64,000 nucleotides of DNA from Duganella sp. BJB480 (GTDB lineage: Bacteria; Pseudomonadota; Gammaproteobacteria; Burkholderiales; Burkholderiaceae_D). The stretch spans positions 665,057 through 729,056 of the forward strand of contig QVIN01000004.1 in assembly GCA_003416985.1 (NCBI GenBank). Reading direction: 5' to 3'. Shown in pieces: positions 15,720 through 24,780 of the stretch (position 1 is its first letter; every line of letters begins with the position of its first letter). A model generated the notes under the pieces. That model worked only from the letters and a program-made list of their open reading frames with translations. It was not told where the DNA came from and did no database searches. A program made the position numbers and the translations under genes.

Positions 15720-17564
15720 ATGCCTATCAAGAAAAAACTGTCCGCGTTCGTCCTGGCCGCCCTGGCGGCGCTGGGCGTCGCCCACGCCGACCCGCTGAGC
15801 TACGCGCGCTACGACCAGGTACGCACCAGCGACCTGTATCTGGACCTGAAGGCCGACTTCGGCCACAAGACGCTGGCCGGCTACGCCGAGCTGACGCTGA
15901 ACTGGATCGATCCATCCGCCCGCACGCTGGTGCTGGACACGAACGAACTCAATATCGCCAAGGTGCAGGTGCTCAACCCGAACGGCCGTTGGAGCGCCGC
16001 CTCCTTCATGCTCGACAAGCCGGACGCCGAGAAGGGCCGGGCGCTGCGCATCGCGCTGTCGTTCCAGCCGCAGAAGGTGCGCGTGTACTACCGCACCGCG
16101 CCGTCGGCCGCCGCGCTGCAGTGGATGTCGCCGCAGCAGACCATGTCCGGCAAGCGTCCGTTCATGTTCAGCCAGTCCGAGGAGATCAACGCCCGCTCGT
16201 GGGCGCCGGTGCAGGACACGCCCGCCGTGCGCTTCACCTACAGCGCCCGCATCGAGGCGCCGGCCGGCATGCGCGTGGTGATGAGCGCCGAGAACGACCA
16301 GAATGCGACCGGCGCCGGCGGCTGGAAATTCAAGATGGCGCAGCCGATTCCGTCCTACCTGCTGGCCATCGCCATCGGCGAGATCGACGTGCGCAATCTC
16401 GGCCCGCGCTCGGCCGTCTACGCCGAACCGGCGCGCATCGACGCCGCCGCCTACGAGCTGGCCGACACCGAGAAAATGATCAGCGCCGCCGAGGGCCTGT
16501 ACGGCCCGTACCGGTGGGAGCGCTACGACATGATCGTGCTGCCGCCGTCGTTCCCGATCGGCGGCATGGAGAACCCGCGCCTGACCTTCCTCACGCCGAC
16601 CATGATCGCCGGCGACCGCAGCCTGGTCGACCTGATCGCGCACGAGCTGGCGCACTCCTGGTCCGGCAACCTGGTGACCAACGCCTCGTGGAAGCACTTC
16701 TGGCTCAACGAAGGCTTCACCACCTACGTCACCACCCGCATCGTCGAGAAGCTGTACGGCGAGGAAGTGGCGGAGATGAACCTGCAGGTCGAGCAGGAGG
16801 AGGCGCTGGCTTCGCTGCCGTCCATCCCGGCGGCCAAGCAGGCGCTGGTCACGCGCGATGCCGACACCAGCGCCGCCAGCTACACCGACAGCGGCCTGGT
16901 TTATCCGAAGGGCGCGTGGCTGCTGCGCACCCTGGAGCAGCGCGCCGGCCGCGAGGTGTTCGATCCCTTCCTGCGCGGCTGGTTCGACCAGCACGCGTTC
17001 AAGTCCGCCACCACCGACGAATTCGTGGCCTACCTGAAGAAAAATTTGCTGGACGCGCATCCGGACGTGATGTCGCAGGCGGAGCTCGACGAGTGGCTGT
17101 ACGGCGCCGGCATTCCGGCCAGCGCCAAGCACGCGGCCTCGCCGCGCCTGGCCGCGCTGGACGCGCAGCGCACCGCGTGGCTGAAGGGCGAGCTGCCGAC
17201 CAGGGATTTGAACGGCAAGAACTGGATCGCGCTGGAGTGGATGCACTTCCTGAACGATATCGACGGCAAGGCCAACGCCACGCAGCTGCAGGAGCTGGAC
17301 CAGGCTTTCGCGCTGGGCAAGAGCGGCAACAACGAAATCGCCTACCGCTTCTACCTGGCCTCGATCAAGGCCGGCTACAACGTGCGCGAGCCGCTCAACA
17401 GCTTCCTGATGAGCGTGGGCCGCCAGAAGTTCGTGGTGCCGCTGTACACCGCGCTGTTGAAGAATCCGGGCGACCGGGAATGGGCCAAGGCGGTCTACGC
17501 CAAGGCGCGCGAGCACTATCACCCGGTCACCCAGGGATCGGTCGACAAACAATTTAAAAAATAA
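15720..17564 (+). CDS. Exported M1 family metallopeptidase (leukotriene A4 hydrolase-like aminopeptidase)
   Basis: The 614-residue protein begins with a signal peptide (MPIKKKLSAFVLAALAALGV, cut near AHA-D). Its catalytic core has the M1 exopeptidase motif GGMEN (281-285) and the zinc site HELAH (308-312) with the third ligand E331 in WLNEGF. The GGMENPRLTF form and the all-helical C-terminal domain (about 480-610) are typical of the LTA4H-like branch. It should release N-terminal residues from peptides in the periplasm or outside the cell. ATG 15720 opens the signal peptide, whereas the longer open frame upstream would bury it. A serine hydrolase gene starts two bases after its stop, so the two form an operon probably used in peptide scavenging. 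Confidence 0.93.
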   Translation: MPIKKKLSAFVLAALAALGVAHADPLSYARYDQVRTSDLYLDLKADFGHKTLAGYAELTLNWIDPSARTLVLDTNELNIAKVQVLNPNGRWSAASFMLDKPDAEKGRALRIALSFQPQKVRVYYRTAPSAAALQWMSPQQTMSGKRPFMFSQSEEINARSWAPVQDTPAVRFTYSARIEAPAGMRVVMSAENDQNATGAGGWKFKMAQPIPSYLLAIAIGEIDVRNLGPRSAVYAEPARIDAAAYELADTEKMISAAEGLYGPYRWERYDMIVLPPSFPIGGMENPRLTFLTPTMIAGDRSLVDLIAHELAHSWSGNLVTNASWKHFWLNEGFTTYVTTRIVEKLYGEEVAEMNLQVEQEEALASLPSIPAAKQALVTRDADTSAASYTDSGLVYPKGAWLLRTLEQRAGREVFDPFLRGWFDQHAFKSATTDEFVAYLKKNLLDAHPDVMSQAELDEWLYGAGIPASAKHAASPRLAALDAQRTAWLKGELPTRDLNGKNWIALEWMHFLNDIDGKANATQLQELDQAFALGKSGNNEIAYRFYLASIKAGYNVREPLNSFLMSVGRQKFVVPLYTALLKNPGDREWAKAVYAKAREHYHPVTQGSVDKQFKK

Positions 17565-17566
17565 CG

Positions 17567-19150
17567 ATGCTGAAATTCTCTCGTACTTTCGCTGCCGCAC
17601 TGGTGGTGCTGGCGGTGTCCGTCCCGGCGCGGGCCGCCGCGCCGGCCTACAACCTCGACGCCGACGTCAAGCTCGCGCTGAAGACCTTCGACGTGCCCGG
17701 CATGGCGATCGCCATCGTCAAGGACGGCAAGGTGATCTCCGCCCAGGGTTACGGCGTGCGCAAGCTGGGCGACCCGACGCCGGTGGACGGCAAGACCCTG
17801 TTCGAAGTGGCCTCCAACTCCAAGGCCTTCACCGCCGCCGCGTTGGCGATGCTGGTCGACGAGGGCAAGATCGCCTGGGACGATCCGGTCACCAAGCACC
17901 TGCCGGACTTCCAGATGTACGACTCCTACGTCACCGGCGCGATGACAGTGCGCGACCTGCTCACGCACCGCAGCGGCCTGGGTCTGGGCGCGGGCGATTT
18001 GCTGTGGTGGCCGACCACCAATTTCAGCACCGACGAAATCATCGCGCGCCTGCGCTACGTGAAGCCGGCCACCAGCTTCCGCAACAGCTACGCCTACGAC
18101 AACCTGCTCTACATCGTGGCCGGCAAGATCGTCGCGGCCAAGGCGGGCAAGCCGTGGGGCGCGGCCATCCACGACCGCATCCTGGCGCCGCTGGGCATGA
18201 ACGGCACCACCACCGACGTCGCCGGGATGCTGGCCAGCGGCGACTACTCCGCGCCGCACAGCAAGATCGACGACAAGGCGGCGGTGGTCAAGCCCATGCC
18301 GGTGGAGAACGCGGTGGGCGCGGTCGGCATCAACACCAACGCCGAGGACATCGCGCGCTGGATGACGATGCTGCTCGGTGGCGGCAAGCTGGAAAACGGC
18401 ACGCAGCTGATCAGCGCCAAGCAGCTGGGCGAGATGTGGTCCGAGCAGACGCCGATGCGTATCCGCGAACCGAAACCGGCGCTGGCCGCGACCAAGCCCA
18501 ACTTCTCGGCGTATGGCCTGGGCTTCAGCCTGCGCGACTACAAGGGCCGCAAGATCGCCATGCACGGCGGCGCGCTGCAGGGCTTTTATTCGACGGTGCT
18601 GATGGTGCCGGAAGAGAAGCTGGGCATCGCCATCCTCACCAACGCCGAGAACAGCCCGGCGATGGCGTCGCTGTACTGGCGCATCCTGGACCAGTACCTG
18701 GACGTGCCGGCCAGCGACTGGATCAAGTTGTACGCGGACCAGGAGGCGGCCGCGCACAAGGAGGAGCTGGAACGGCAGGGCAAGGAGGCCGGCGCGCGCG
18801 CCGCGAAGTCGACGCCGTCGCTGCCGCTGGCGTCCTACGACGGCGAGTATGAGGACCCGTGGTACGGCAAGGTGACGATACGCGCCGAGGGCAAGAAGCG
18901 CATCATGAGCTTCACCCGCACGCCGGACCTGACGGGGGAGCTGGAGCACTTCCAGCACGACACCTTCATCGTGCGCTGGAAGGAGCGCAACCTGAACGCC
19001 GACGCCTATGTGACGTTCGCGCTCAATCCGGACGCCAGCATCGAGCGCATGAAAATGGCGCCGGTGTCGATGGAGACGGACTTCAGCTACGACTTCCGCG
19101 ATTTGAATTTCACGCCGGTCAAGCCGCCCAAATCCGACCCGGCCAAGTAG
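17567..19150 (+). CDS. Exported beta-lactamase-family serine hydrolase (class C/PBP4*-like)
   Basis: A 527-residue protein with signal peptide (cleaved near ARA-A). The serine active site is S83-N-S-K86 (SxxK) and the second motif is Y177-D-N179. The remaining body matches the beta-lactamase/transpeptidase-like fold used by class C beta-lactamases, esterases and D-aminopeptidases. The C-terminal ~110 residues (SYDGEYEDPWYGKVTI onward) form a separate beta-rich domain often found on such hydrolases. Gene order, with an M1 aminopeptidase two bases upstream, favours a peptidase or esterase role over antibiotic resistance. The exact substrate cannot be read from sequence. Confidence 0.9.
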   Translation: MLKFSRTFAAALVVLAVSVPARAAAPAYNLDADVKLALKTFDVPGMAIAIVKDGKVISAQGYGVRKLGDPTPVDGKTLFEVASNSKAFTAAALAMLVDEGKIAWDDPVTKHLPDFQMYDSYVTGAMTVRDLLTHRSGLGLGAGDLLWWPTTNFSTDEIIARLRYVKPATSFRNSYAYDNLLYIVAGKIVAAKAGKPWGAAIHDRILAPLGMNGTTTDVAGMLASGDYSAPHSKIDDKAAVVKPMPVENAVGAVGINTNAEDIARWMTMLLGGGKLENGTQLISAKQLGEMWSEQTPMRIREPKPALAATKPNFSAYGLGFSLRDYKGRKIAMHGGALQGFYSTVLMVPEEKLGIAILTNAENSPAMASLYWRILDQYLDVPASDWIKLYADQEAAAHKEELERQGKEAGARAAKSTPSLPLASYDGEYEDPWYGKVTIRAEGKKRIMSFTRTPDLTGELEHFQHDTFIVRWKERNLNADAYVTFALNPDASIERMKMAPVSMETDFSYDFRDLNFTPVKPPKSDPAK

Positions 19151-19151
19151 G

Positions 19152-20876
19152 CTAGACCTGGCTCTCGACCCGGTTGCGGCCATTGTGCTTGGCGCGGTAC
19201 AGCGCCAGGTCGGCGGCGTGGAACAGGTCGTCCAGCGCGGCGTGCGGGCCGTGCGCCACGGCCACGCCGAAGCTGGCCGTCACGCGCAGGATATGGCCGT
19301 CGTTCAGCGTCAGCGGCTCGCGCGCGATCGCCTCGCGCAGCCGCTCGGCCAGCGCGCGCGCCGCCTCCAGTCCGCAGGCCGCCGGCATCACCACGAACTC
19401 CTCGCCGCCGTAGCGCGCCACGATCTCGCCGTCGCGCAGGCTGTCGCGCACCACCTCGGCGATGCGGATCAGCACCTGGTCGCCGGCGTCGTGGCCGTAG
19501 GAGTCGTTGACCGACTTGAAGTGGTCGACGTCGAACAGGATCACCGCCAGCGATTCATTGTGCTCGCGCGCGCCGCGCAGGCGCAGGTTGCCGGCCGCGG
19601 TGAAGGCGCGCCGGTTCAGGATCCCGGTCAGGTAGTCGGTGTCGGCGCGCAGCCGGAGTTCCTCGATCAGGCGCACGCGCTCCTGCTCCAGCCGCTGGCG
19701 GTCCATGCTGTTGGCGCGCAGCGTCGCCAGCGCGCGCAGCATGTCGCCGATCTCGTCGTCGCGGCGGGCGCCGGTGGGCGGCGGCGAGAAGTCGCCGTTG
19801 CCCAGCCGGACCACGGCGCGCGTGGCGCGCAGCAGCGGAATCACCACGCGCCGCCGCACGATCAGCAGCAGCAGCGTGAGCGCCAGCAGGATGGCCGCGC
19901 CCACCATCAGGGCCAGCATCAGCTCGCGCCGCGCCGTCTCGAAGTCGCGCCGCGCCTGGGCCTGGGCCTCGTCCAGCAGCACGTCGCGCAGCGCCAGGAT
20001 GGGCGCCATGTTCGGCACGTAGCGCTGCGCGAACTGGCCGGTGTTCATGCCGTAGGGACGGCCGGCGCGGCTGGCCTGCTCGACGTCGGCCACTAGTTGC
20101 AGGCCGGCGCCGAAGTAGGCCTGGTCCATGCGCGCCACCGCCGCCAGCACGCGCGGCTCGCCGTCGATGTCGCTGCCGGGGAGCTTGATCAGCTGGCGCA
20201 GCTGCTCGATGCGGCCGCGCAGGAACTGCAGCCGCGCATGGTCGCTCTCGGCCAGCGGACGGGCGGCCGCCAGCGGCACCGTCAGCGCCGAGCCGAGGCG
20301 GCCCGCGTACTCGCGCAGCTCGACCGCCAGGCGGGCCTTCATCAGGATGCGGGCGATGCTGGGGTAGATCTGTTCCGAGGCGCGCGTGTAGCCGGTCACC
20401 GCGTCGAGCGCCAGCGGCACCAGCGCGAACATGCGCTCGACGGCCGCGTCCAGGCGTTCCGGGGTGCGCTCGGGCGGCGGCAGCGCGGCCAGCTGGTCCA
20501 CCGTCCGGCGCGCCGCCGCCAGCGCCGCGTGCAGCGGCGCCAGCGCGGTGGCGGGGATGGTCGGGCCGCTGTCGGCGGCCAGCTCGTCGCGCAGCCGCGC
20601 CAGCGCCAGGTCGGTGTCGGCGCGGGCGCGCCGCAGCCGCTCGCGGTAGGCCGGGTCGGGCGGCACGCGGTCGCCCAGCACGGCGTTGACCGGGCCGCGT
20701 TCGAAGGAGAGTTTTTCGGCCGCCACCATGGCGCGCTGCATCAGTTGCAGCGTCTGGTGGCCGGTGCCGGCGGCGCGGTAGTGCAGCCATTCGCCCCACA
20801 ACAGCCGGCCCAGCATGCCGCACACCAGCAACGCCAGCACGGCGCCGGTGAGGGCGAATAATCGGGTTAATCTCAT
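19152..20876 (-). CDS. Membrane-bound diguanylate cyclase (HAMP-GGDEF)
   Basis: This 574-residue protein makes c-di-GMP. It has a transmembrane helix at about 6-26, a long helical periplasmic sensor region (30-300), a second membrane helix near 310-332, a HAMP linker, and a C-terminal GGDEF domain. The catalytic signature is RYGGEEF (GGEEF at 490-494) and the domain start DYLTGILNRRAF is intact, so it should be active. The upstream inhibitory I-site position reads RDGE instead of RxxD, so product inhibition may be weak. ATG 20876 is preferred over the TTG three codons upstream because CAGG precedes it by nine bases. It converges with the serine hydrolase and is divergent from panD. Confidence 0.92.
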   Translation of the reverse strand: MRLTRLFALTGAVLALLVCGMLGRLLWGEWLHYRAAGTGHQTLQLMQRAMVAAEKLSFERGPVNAVLGDRVPPDPAYRERLRRARADTDLALARLRDELAADSGPTIPATALAPLHAALAAARRTVDQLAALPPPERTPERLDAAVERMFALVPLALDAVTGYTRASEQIYPSIARILMKARLAVELREYAGRLGSALTVPLAAARPLAESDHARLQFLRGRIEQLRQLIKLPGSDIDGEPRVLAAVARMDQAYFGAGLQLVADVEQASRAGRPYGMNTGQFAQRYVPNMAPILALRDVLLDEAQAQARRDFETARRELMLALMVGAAILLALTLLLLIVRRRVVIPLLRATRAVVRLGNGDFSPPPTGARRDDEIGDMLRALATLRANSMDRQRLEQERVRLIEELRLRADTDYLTGILNRRAFTAAGNLRLRGAREHNESLAVILFDVDHFKSVNDSYGHDAGDQVLIRIAEVVRDSLRDGEIVARYGGEEFVVMPAACGLEAARALAERLREAIAREPLTLNDGHILRVTASFGVAVAHGPHAALDDLFHAADLALYRAKHNGRNRVESQV

Positions 20877-20906
20877 TGCTGCCAACCTGCATTCCTATTT
20901 GCTAGT

Positions 20907-20919
20907 TGGCAATATGCCA
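20907..20919. promoter_or_regulatory. TGGCA-ATA-TGCCA palindrome upstream of the diguanylate cyclase
   Basis: A perfect 5-3-5 inverted repeat sits 31 bp upstream of the GGDEF gene start, in the 194-bp divergent gap with panD. The position suits an operator. No regulator family is matched. Confidence 0.3.
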
Positions 20920-21070
20920 TAAAGCGCGGCCGCTGTGGTTGTTGAGGGCGGTCTCGGCTTGAAATGAGACGGCTGTGTGCGGCTAATGGTAGGATGGCGG
21001 CCTCGCGTCACGGCACGGCGGTTTGTGTGGATGCAAAGCTTGAATGTTTAATAATTGAGGGAAGAAGAAG

Positions 21071-21433
21071 ATGTCTATGCAACGAGTTATGCTGCGCTCC
21101 AAGCTGCACCGGGTGACGGTCACGCAGGCGGATTTGAACTACGAGGGATCGTGCGGGATCGACCAGGACCTGCTGGACGCGGCCGATATCTGGGTCAACG
21201 AGAAGATCGAGCTGTACAACGTGAACAACGGCGAGCGTTTCGCCACGTACGCGATCCCGGGCCTGCGCGGCACGGGCGAGATTTCGCTGAACGGCGCCGC
21301 CGCGCGCCGCGCCCAACTGGGCGACCTGCTGATCATCTGCACCTACGCGCCGATGAGCGAAGAGCAGGCCCGCGACTACAAGCCGAAAGTCGTGTTCGTC
21401 GACGACAAGAACAAGATCAAAGGCATGAAATAA
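21071..21433 (+). CDS. panD: Aspartate 1-decarboxylase
   Basis: PanD converts aspartate to beta-alanine for pantothenate and coenzyme A synthesis. The 120-residue product matches the usual proenzyme length. The self-cleavage site is the Gly-Ser of YEGSCGID; counting from the second methionine (ATG 21077) gives Gly24-Ser25, the numbering of E. coli PanD, so the true start may be there. Cleavage forms the catalytic pyruvoyl group. Other family blocks are [12 protein letters not shown] and [24 protein letters not shown] purine tract precedes the start. The gene is monocistronic and is followed by a long palindrome. Confidence 0.97.
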   Translation: MSMQRVMLRSKLHRVTVTQADLNYEGSCGIDQDLLDAADIWVNEKIELYNVNNGERFATYAIPGLRGTGEISLNGAAARRAQLGDLLIICTYAPMSEEQARDYKPKVVFVDDKNKIKGMK

Positions 21434-21439
21434 ACCAAC

Positions 21440-21527
21440 TTGGGGTCAAGTCTGACATTCGGACACGAGCTCTTCAGTAACGCCTGCTACTGAAGAGCTC
21501 GTGTCCGAATGTCAGACTTGACCCCAA
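21440..21527. repeat. Perfect palindrome with 40-bp arms (REP/MITE-like)
   Basis: Bases 21440-21479 are the exact reverse complement of 21488-21527, with an 8-base loop (ACGCCTGC). The outer ends read TTGGGGTCAAGTCTGACATT, and each arm contains GAGCTC. It fills the gap between the convergent panD and Crp-type genes and ends one base before the Crp-type stop codon. As RNA it would form an extreme hairpin in either direction, so it could end both transcripts. Such long perfect arms without coding capacity suggest a REP-like or miniature mobile element rather than an evolved terminator. Confidence 0.9.
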
Positions 21528-21528
21528 A

Positions 21529-22167
21529 TTACGTTTGGTTACGCAGCAGTTGCGACATGTACTGCGGCGTGATGCCCAGGAAGGATGCCACCACCTTCTG
21601 CGAGATGCGCTGCTCCAGCCCGGGATACTCGCGGCGGAACGCGCTCAGCCTGCCCTGCGCAGGCGAGGCGCTCTGGTAGCGCCGCCGGCTCTGGTCGATG
21701 ATGCCGCGCTCCGACACTTTCAAATAATAATCGCGCAGCAGCCCGTTGCTGTGCGCCAGCTTGCTGATCTCCAGCCAGTCCAGCCGGTATCCGTGCACCG
21801 CCGTCTCCGCCACCACGAAATTGAGCGCCGGCTCGTCCTCGCGCGCGCGCAGCAGGTCGTCGTGCGCGGCCGCGGTCTCGCCGTCGGTCAGGAAATGCAA
21901 GGTCACCTCGTTGCCGGTCTCGGTGATGAAGCCGGTCCGCGCCACGCCGCTGTGCAGCCAGTGCACGCTGGAGGCCACCACCCCGATGCGCTGCAGATAC
22001 TCGCCCTTGCGCAGGCTGACCGCCACCGCCAGCGGCGCCAACAGGCGCGTCACCTCGTCATAGATGTCCGGCGTGACTTTGAAACGCCGGGCCACTGTCT
22101 CCCGGTACTTTGCTCTGTGATCTAAGAATGCCTGGTTCATGTTTGGTGGTGGTCCGCGTCCCGGCAT
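21529..22167 (-). CDS. Crp/Fnr family transcriptional regulator
   Basis: A 212-residue protein with an N-terminal cyclic-nucleotide-binding-like beta-roll (about 30-140) and a C-terminal helix-turn-helix (SQKVVASFLGITPQYMSQLL, near 188-207). The cAMP-contacting RxS phosphate cassette is not evident, so the ligand is probably not cAMP; no FNR-type cysteine cluster is seen. The effector is unknown. The start could be 22167 or the ATG at 22140 (MNQAFLDHR); neither has a strong ribosome site. It is divergent from a chemoreceptor gene, with a TTCAAC-CA-GTTGAA palindrome between them. Its stop codon is immediately beside the long palindrome. Confidence 0.85.
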   Translation of the reverse strand: MPGRGPPPNMNQAFLDHRAKYRETVARRFKVTPDIYDEVTRLLAPLAVAVSLRKGEYLQRIGVVASSVHWLHSGVARTGFITETGNEVTLHFLTDGETAAAHDDLLRAREDEPALNFVVAETAVHGYRLDWLEISKLAHSNGLLRDYYLKVSERGIIDQSRRRYQSASPAQGRLSAFRREYPGLEQRISQKVVASFLGITPQYMSQLLRNQT

Positions 22168-22215
22168 GCAAATGGCCGCCGATAATCAGCCGGAAGTGTA
22201 AACGTTTTCTCAGTC

Positions 22216-22283
22216 CACAACGCAAGTTTTGTTGTGAATTGGAATGTAAATCGAAAATATATTTGAAACTTCAACCAGTTGAA
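22216..22283. promoter_or_regulatory. Palindromes in the Crp-type/chemoreceptor divergent region
   Basis: Two inverted repeats lie in an A/T-rich stretch: CACAAC-N9-GTTGTG (22216-22236) and TTCAAC-CA-GTTGAA (22270-22283). The second is a 14-bp near-perfect dyad, a size suited to a dimeric helix-turn-helix protein such as the adjacent Crp-type regulator. Binding is inferred from position only. Confidence 0.4.
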
Positions 22284-22373
22284 CGTGTTGTCAAATTGGC
22301 GTTACCATAGACTAACGAAATGCCAGCCGGCAATTCAAGATCGGCCCCCCACCTCAAGCGAACGGAGAATGGA

Positions 22374-23978
22374 ATGAAAATAAGCGACCTCAGCATCGGA
22401 CGGCGTTTATCGCTGGGATTTGCCGTCATCCTGGCGATTCTGATACTGAACACCGGACTGGGCATCTACCGTCTGCAGGGCGTGGCCGAATCCACCCGCT
22501 CCATGATGGAGCTGCCGCTGGCCAAGGAGCGCCTGATCGCCGACTGGTACCGCGTGGTGTTCGCCGGCATCCGCCGCACCACCGCCGTGGCCAAGAGCGC
22601 CGACCCGGTGCTGGCCACCTTCTTCGCCGACGAGGCTAAGACCTCGACCGCCTACGCCCAGGGCCTGATCAAGAAGATCGAGGAGCTGGCCACCGACGAC
22701 GACAAGGCGCTCATGGCCGACCTGGTCAACACCCGCAAGGCCTACGTGGCCGCGCGCGACGGCGTCATGAAGTCCAAGGCCGCTGGCGACGCCGACCAGG
22801 CCACCCGCCTGCTCGACGAGGCCTACATCCCGGCCGCCAAGACCTACGAGGCGATGCTGCAGAAAATGCTGGACCACCAGCGCAAGGAGATTGACGCCGC
22901 CGCCACCCGCATCGACCAGGTGGCCAAGGACAGCCGCAACCTGCTGATGGCGATGGCGGCGCTGGTGGTGGCCTTCAGCGTGGCGTTCGCGTGGTGGCTG
23001 ACGACCGGCATCACCCGCCCCATCAACGAGGCGGTGGCGCTGGCCGAGTGCGTGGCCGCCGGCGACCTGGTCGAGCGCGGCCGCAGCGCCGCCAGCTACA
23101 GCGAGGACGAGCCGGGCAAGCTGCTGCAGGCGCTGCACCGCATGTCGGCCGCGCTGGTGGGCATCGTCGGCGACGTGCGCAGCGGCACCGACGCCATCTC
23201 CACCGCCTCGTCGCAGATCGCCGCCGGCAACCTCGACCTGTCCTCGCGCACCGAGCAGCAGGCCAGCTCGCTGGAGGAGACCGCCTCGTCGATGGAGGAG
23301 CTCACCGCCACCGTCAAGCAGAACGCCGAGAACGCGCGCCAGGCCAACCAGCTGGCGGCGTCGGCCTCGGACGTGGCGCAGCGCGGCGGCGCCGTGGTGT
23401 CGGACGTGGTGCAGACCATGGCCTCGATCGACGCCTCGTCCAAGAAGATCGTCGACATCATCGGCGTCATCGACGGCATCGCCTTCCAGACCAACATCCT
23501 GGCGCTCAACGCGGCGGTGGAGGCCGCGCGCGCCGGCGAGCAGGGCAGGGGCTTCGCGGTGGTGGCCTCCGAGGTGCGCAACCTGGCGCAGCGCTCGGCC
23601 GGCGCGGCCAAGGAGATCAAGGCGCTGATCGACGATTCGGTCGGCAAGGTGGCGGCCGGCACGCGCCTGGTGGGCCAGGCGGGCAGCACGATGGAGGAGG
23701 TGGTCGGCAGCATCGGCCGGGTGACCGCCATCATGGCCGAGATCAGCACCGCCAGCGGCGAGCAGACCAACGGCATCGAGCAGATCAACAGCTCGATCAC
23801 GCAGATGGATCAGGTGACGCAGCAGAACGCCGCGCTGGTGGAGCAGGCCGCCGCGGCGGCCGACGCGATGCAGGAGCAGGCGGCCCAGCTGGCGGCCGCG
23901 GTCAGCATCTTCAAGCTGGACGACGCCGCGCTGCGGCGCCCTCCGGTGCCGGGGCGCGCGCGCCCCGTGCTGGCTTAA
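22374..23978 (+). CDS. Methyl-accepting chemotaxis protein (four-helix-bundle sensor)
   Basis: A 534-residue transmembrane chemoreceptor. Helix TM1 (about 12-32) and TM2 (about 186-208) bracket a periplasmic four-helix-bundle sensor. A HAMP domain follows, then the cytoplasmic coiled-coil with the signalling tip [21 protein letters not shown] near residue 380. The chain ends in a short proline/arginine-rich tail without a CheR-binding pentapeptide. ATG 22374 has a GGAG site seven bases upstream; an upstream in-frame ATG lacks one. The gene stands alone, divergent from the Crp-type regulator and about 2.6 kb from the chemotaxis operon. The ligand is unknown. Confidence 0.94.
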   Translation: MKISDLSIGRRLSLGFAVILAILILNTGLGIYRLQGVAESTRSMMELPLAKERLIADWYRVVFAGIRRTTAVAKSADPVLATFFADEAKTSTAYAQGLIKKIEELATDDDKALMADLVNTRKAYVAARDGVMKSKAAGDADQATRLLDEAYIPAAKTYEAMLQKMLDHQRKEIDAAATRIDQVAKDSRNLLMAMAALVVAFSVAFAWWLTTGITRPINEAVALAECVAAGDLVERGRSAASYSEDEPGKLLQALHRMSAALVGIVGDVRSGTDAISTASSQIAAGNLDLSSRTEQQASSLEETASSMEELTATVKQNAENARQANQLAASASDVAQRGGAVVSDVVQTMASIDASSKKIVDIIGVIDGIAFQTNILALNAAVEAARAGEQGRGFAVVASEVRNLAQRSAGAAKEIKALIDDSVGKVAAGTRLVGQAGSTMEEVVGSIGRVTAIMAEISTASGEQTNGIEQINSSITQMDQVTQQNAALVEQAAAAADAMQEQAAQLAAAVSIFKLDDAALRRPPVPGRARPVLA

Positions 23979-23993
23979 AACAATCTAAACGGT

Positions 23994-24686
23994 TTACGCC
24001 TTTTCCGGCGAACCGATGAAGCGGTAGATCGCCGCGCCCAGCAGGGCGCCGGCGATCGGCGCGACCCAGAACAGCCACAGCTGGCTGGTGGCCCAGTGGC
24101 CCACGTACAGCGCCACGCCGGTGCTGCGCGCCGGGTTGACCGAGGTGTTGGTGATTGGGATGCTGATCAGGTGGATCAGCGTCAGGCCCAGGCCGATCGG
24201 CAGCGGCGCGAAGCCCTTCGGTGCGCGCTCGTCGGTGGCGCCCAGGATGATCAGCAGGAACATCATGGTCATCACCACCTCGGTCACCAGCGCCGCCAGC
24301 AGCGAGTAGCCGCCCGGCGAGTGGGCGTCGTAGCCGTTGGAGGCGAAGCCGTCCATGACGTTGAAGCCGGCCTTGCCGCTGGCGATGGTGTACAGCACGC
24401 CGCCGGCGACGATCGCGCCCAGCACCTGGGCCACGATGTAGGGCAGCAGCTTGTTGGCCGGGAAGCGGCCGCCGGCCCACAGGCCGATCGACACCGCCGG
24501 GTTCAGGTGGCAGCCCGAGATGTGGCCGATGGCGTAGGCCATGGTCAGCACCGTCAGGCCGAAGGCCAGCGACACGCCCAGCAGGCCGATGCCGACGCCG
24601 GGAAAGGCCGCCGCCACCACCGCGCTGCCGCAGCCCCCGAGCACCAGCCAAAACGTTCCGAAAAATTCCGCGCCATATTGTTTCAT
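23994..24686 (-). CDS. aqpZ: Aquaporin Z (water channel)
   Basis: A 230-residue, six-helix water channel of the inner membrane. Both aquaporin signature loops are present: HLNPAVS (N62-P63-A64) and SVNPARS near residue 184. The length matches AqpZ and there is no expanded loop typical of glycerol facilitators. ATG 24686 is chosen because GGGGA lies five bases upstream; an ATG four codons earlier would place that Shine-Dalgarno inside the gene. It converges with the chemoreceptor, 15 bp apart. Confidence 0.95.
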   Translation of the reverse strand: MKQYGAEFFGTFWLVLGGCGSAVVAAAFPGVGIGLLGVSLAFGLTVLTMAYAIGHISGCHLNPAVSIGLWAGGRFPANKLLPYIVAQVLGAIVAGGVLYTIASGKAGFNVMDGFASNGYDAHSPGGYSLLAALVTEVVMTMMFLLIILGATDERAPKGFAPLPIGLGLTLIHLISIPITNTSVNPARSTGVALYVGHWATSQLWLFWVAPIAGALLGAAIYRFIGSPEKA

Positions 24687-24780
24687 TTGATTCCCCATAA
24701 TAAGATAGTCGATTTTGCATCATTTCCATGCAACGTTGGCAATCTAACCGGGAAGCGCGAAAAAGTCGAGTGCAGAGTTT

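Noticed and set aside
17567-19150. Antibiotic-resistance beta-lactamase
   Set aside because: The SxxK and YxN motifs fit the broad serine hydrolase family, but the added C-terminal domain and M1 peptidase partner point to peptide or ester hydrolysis.
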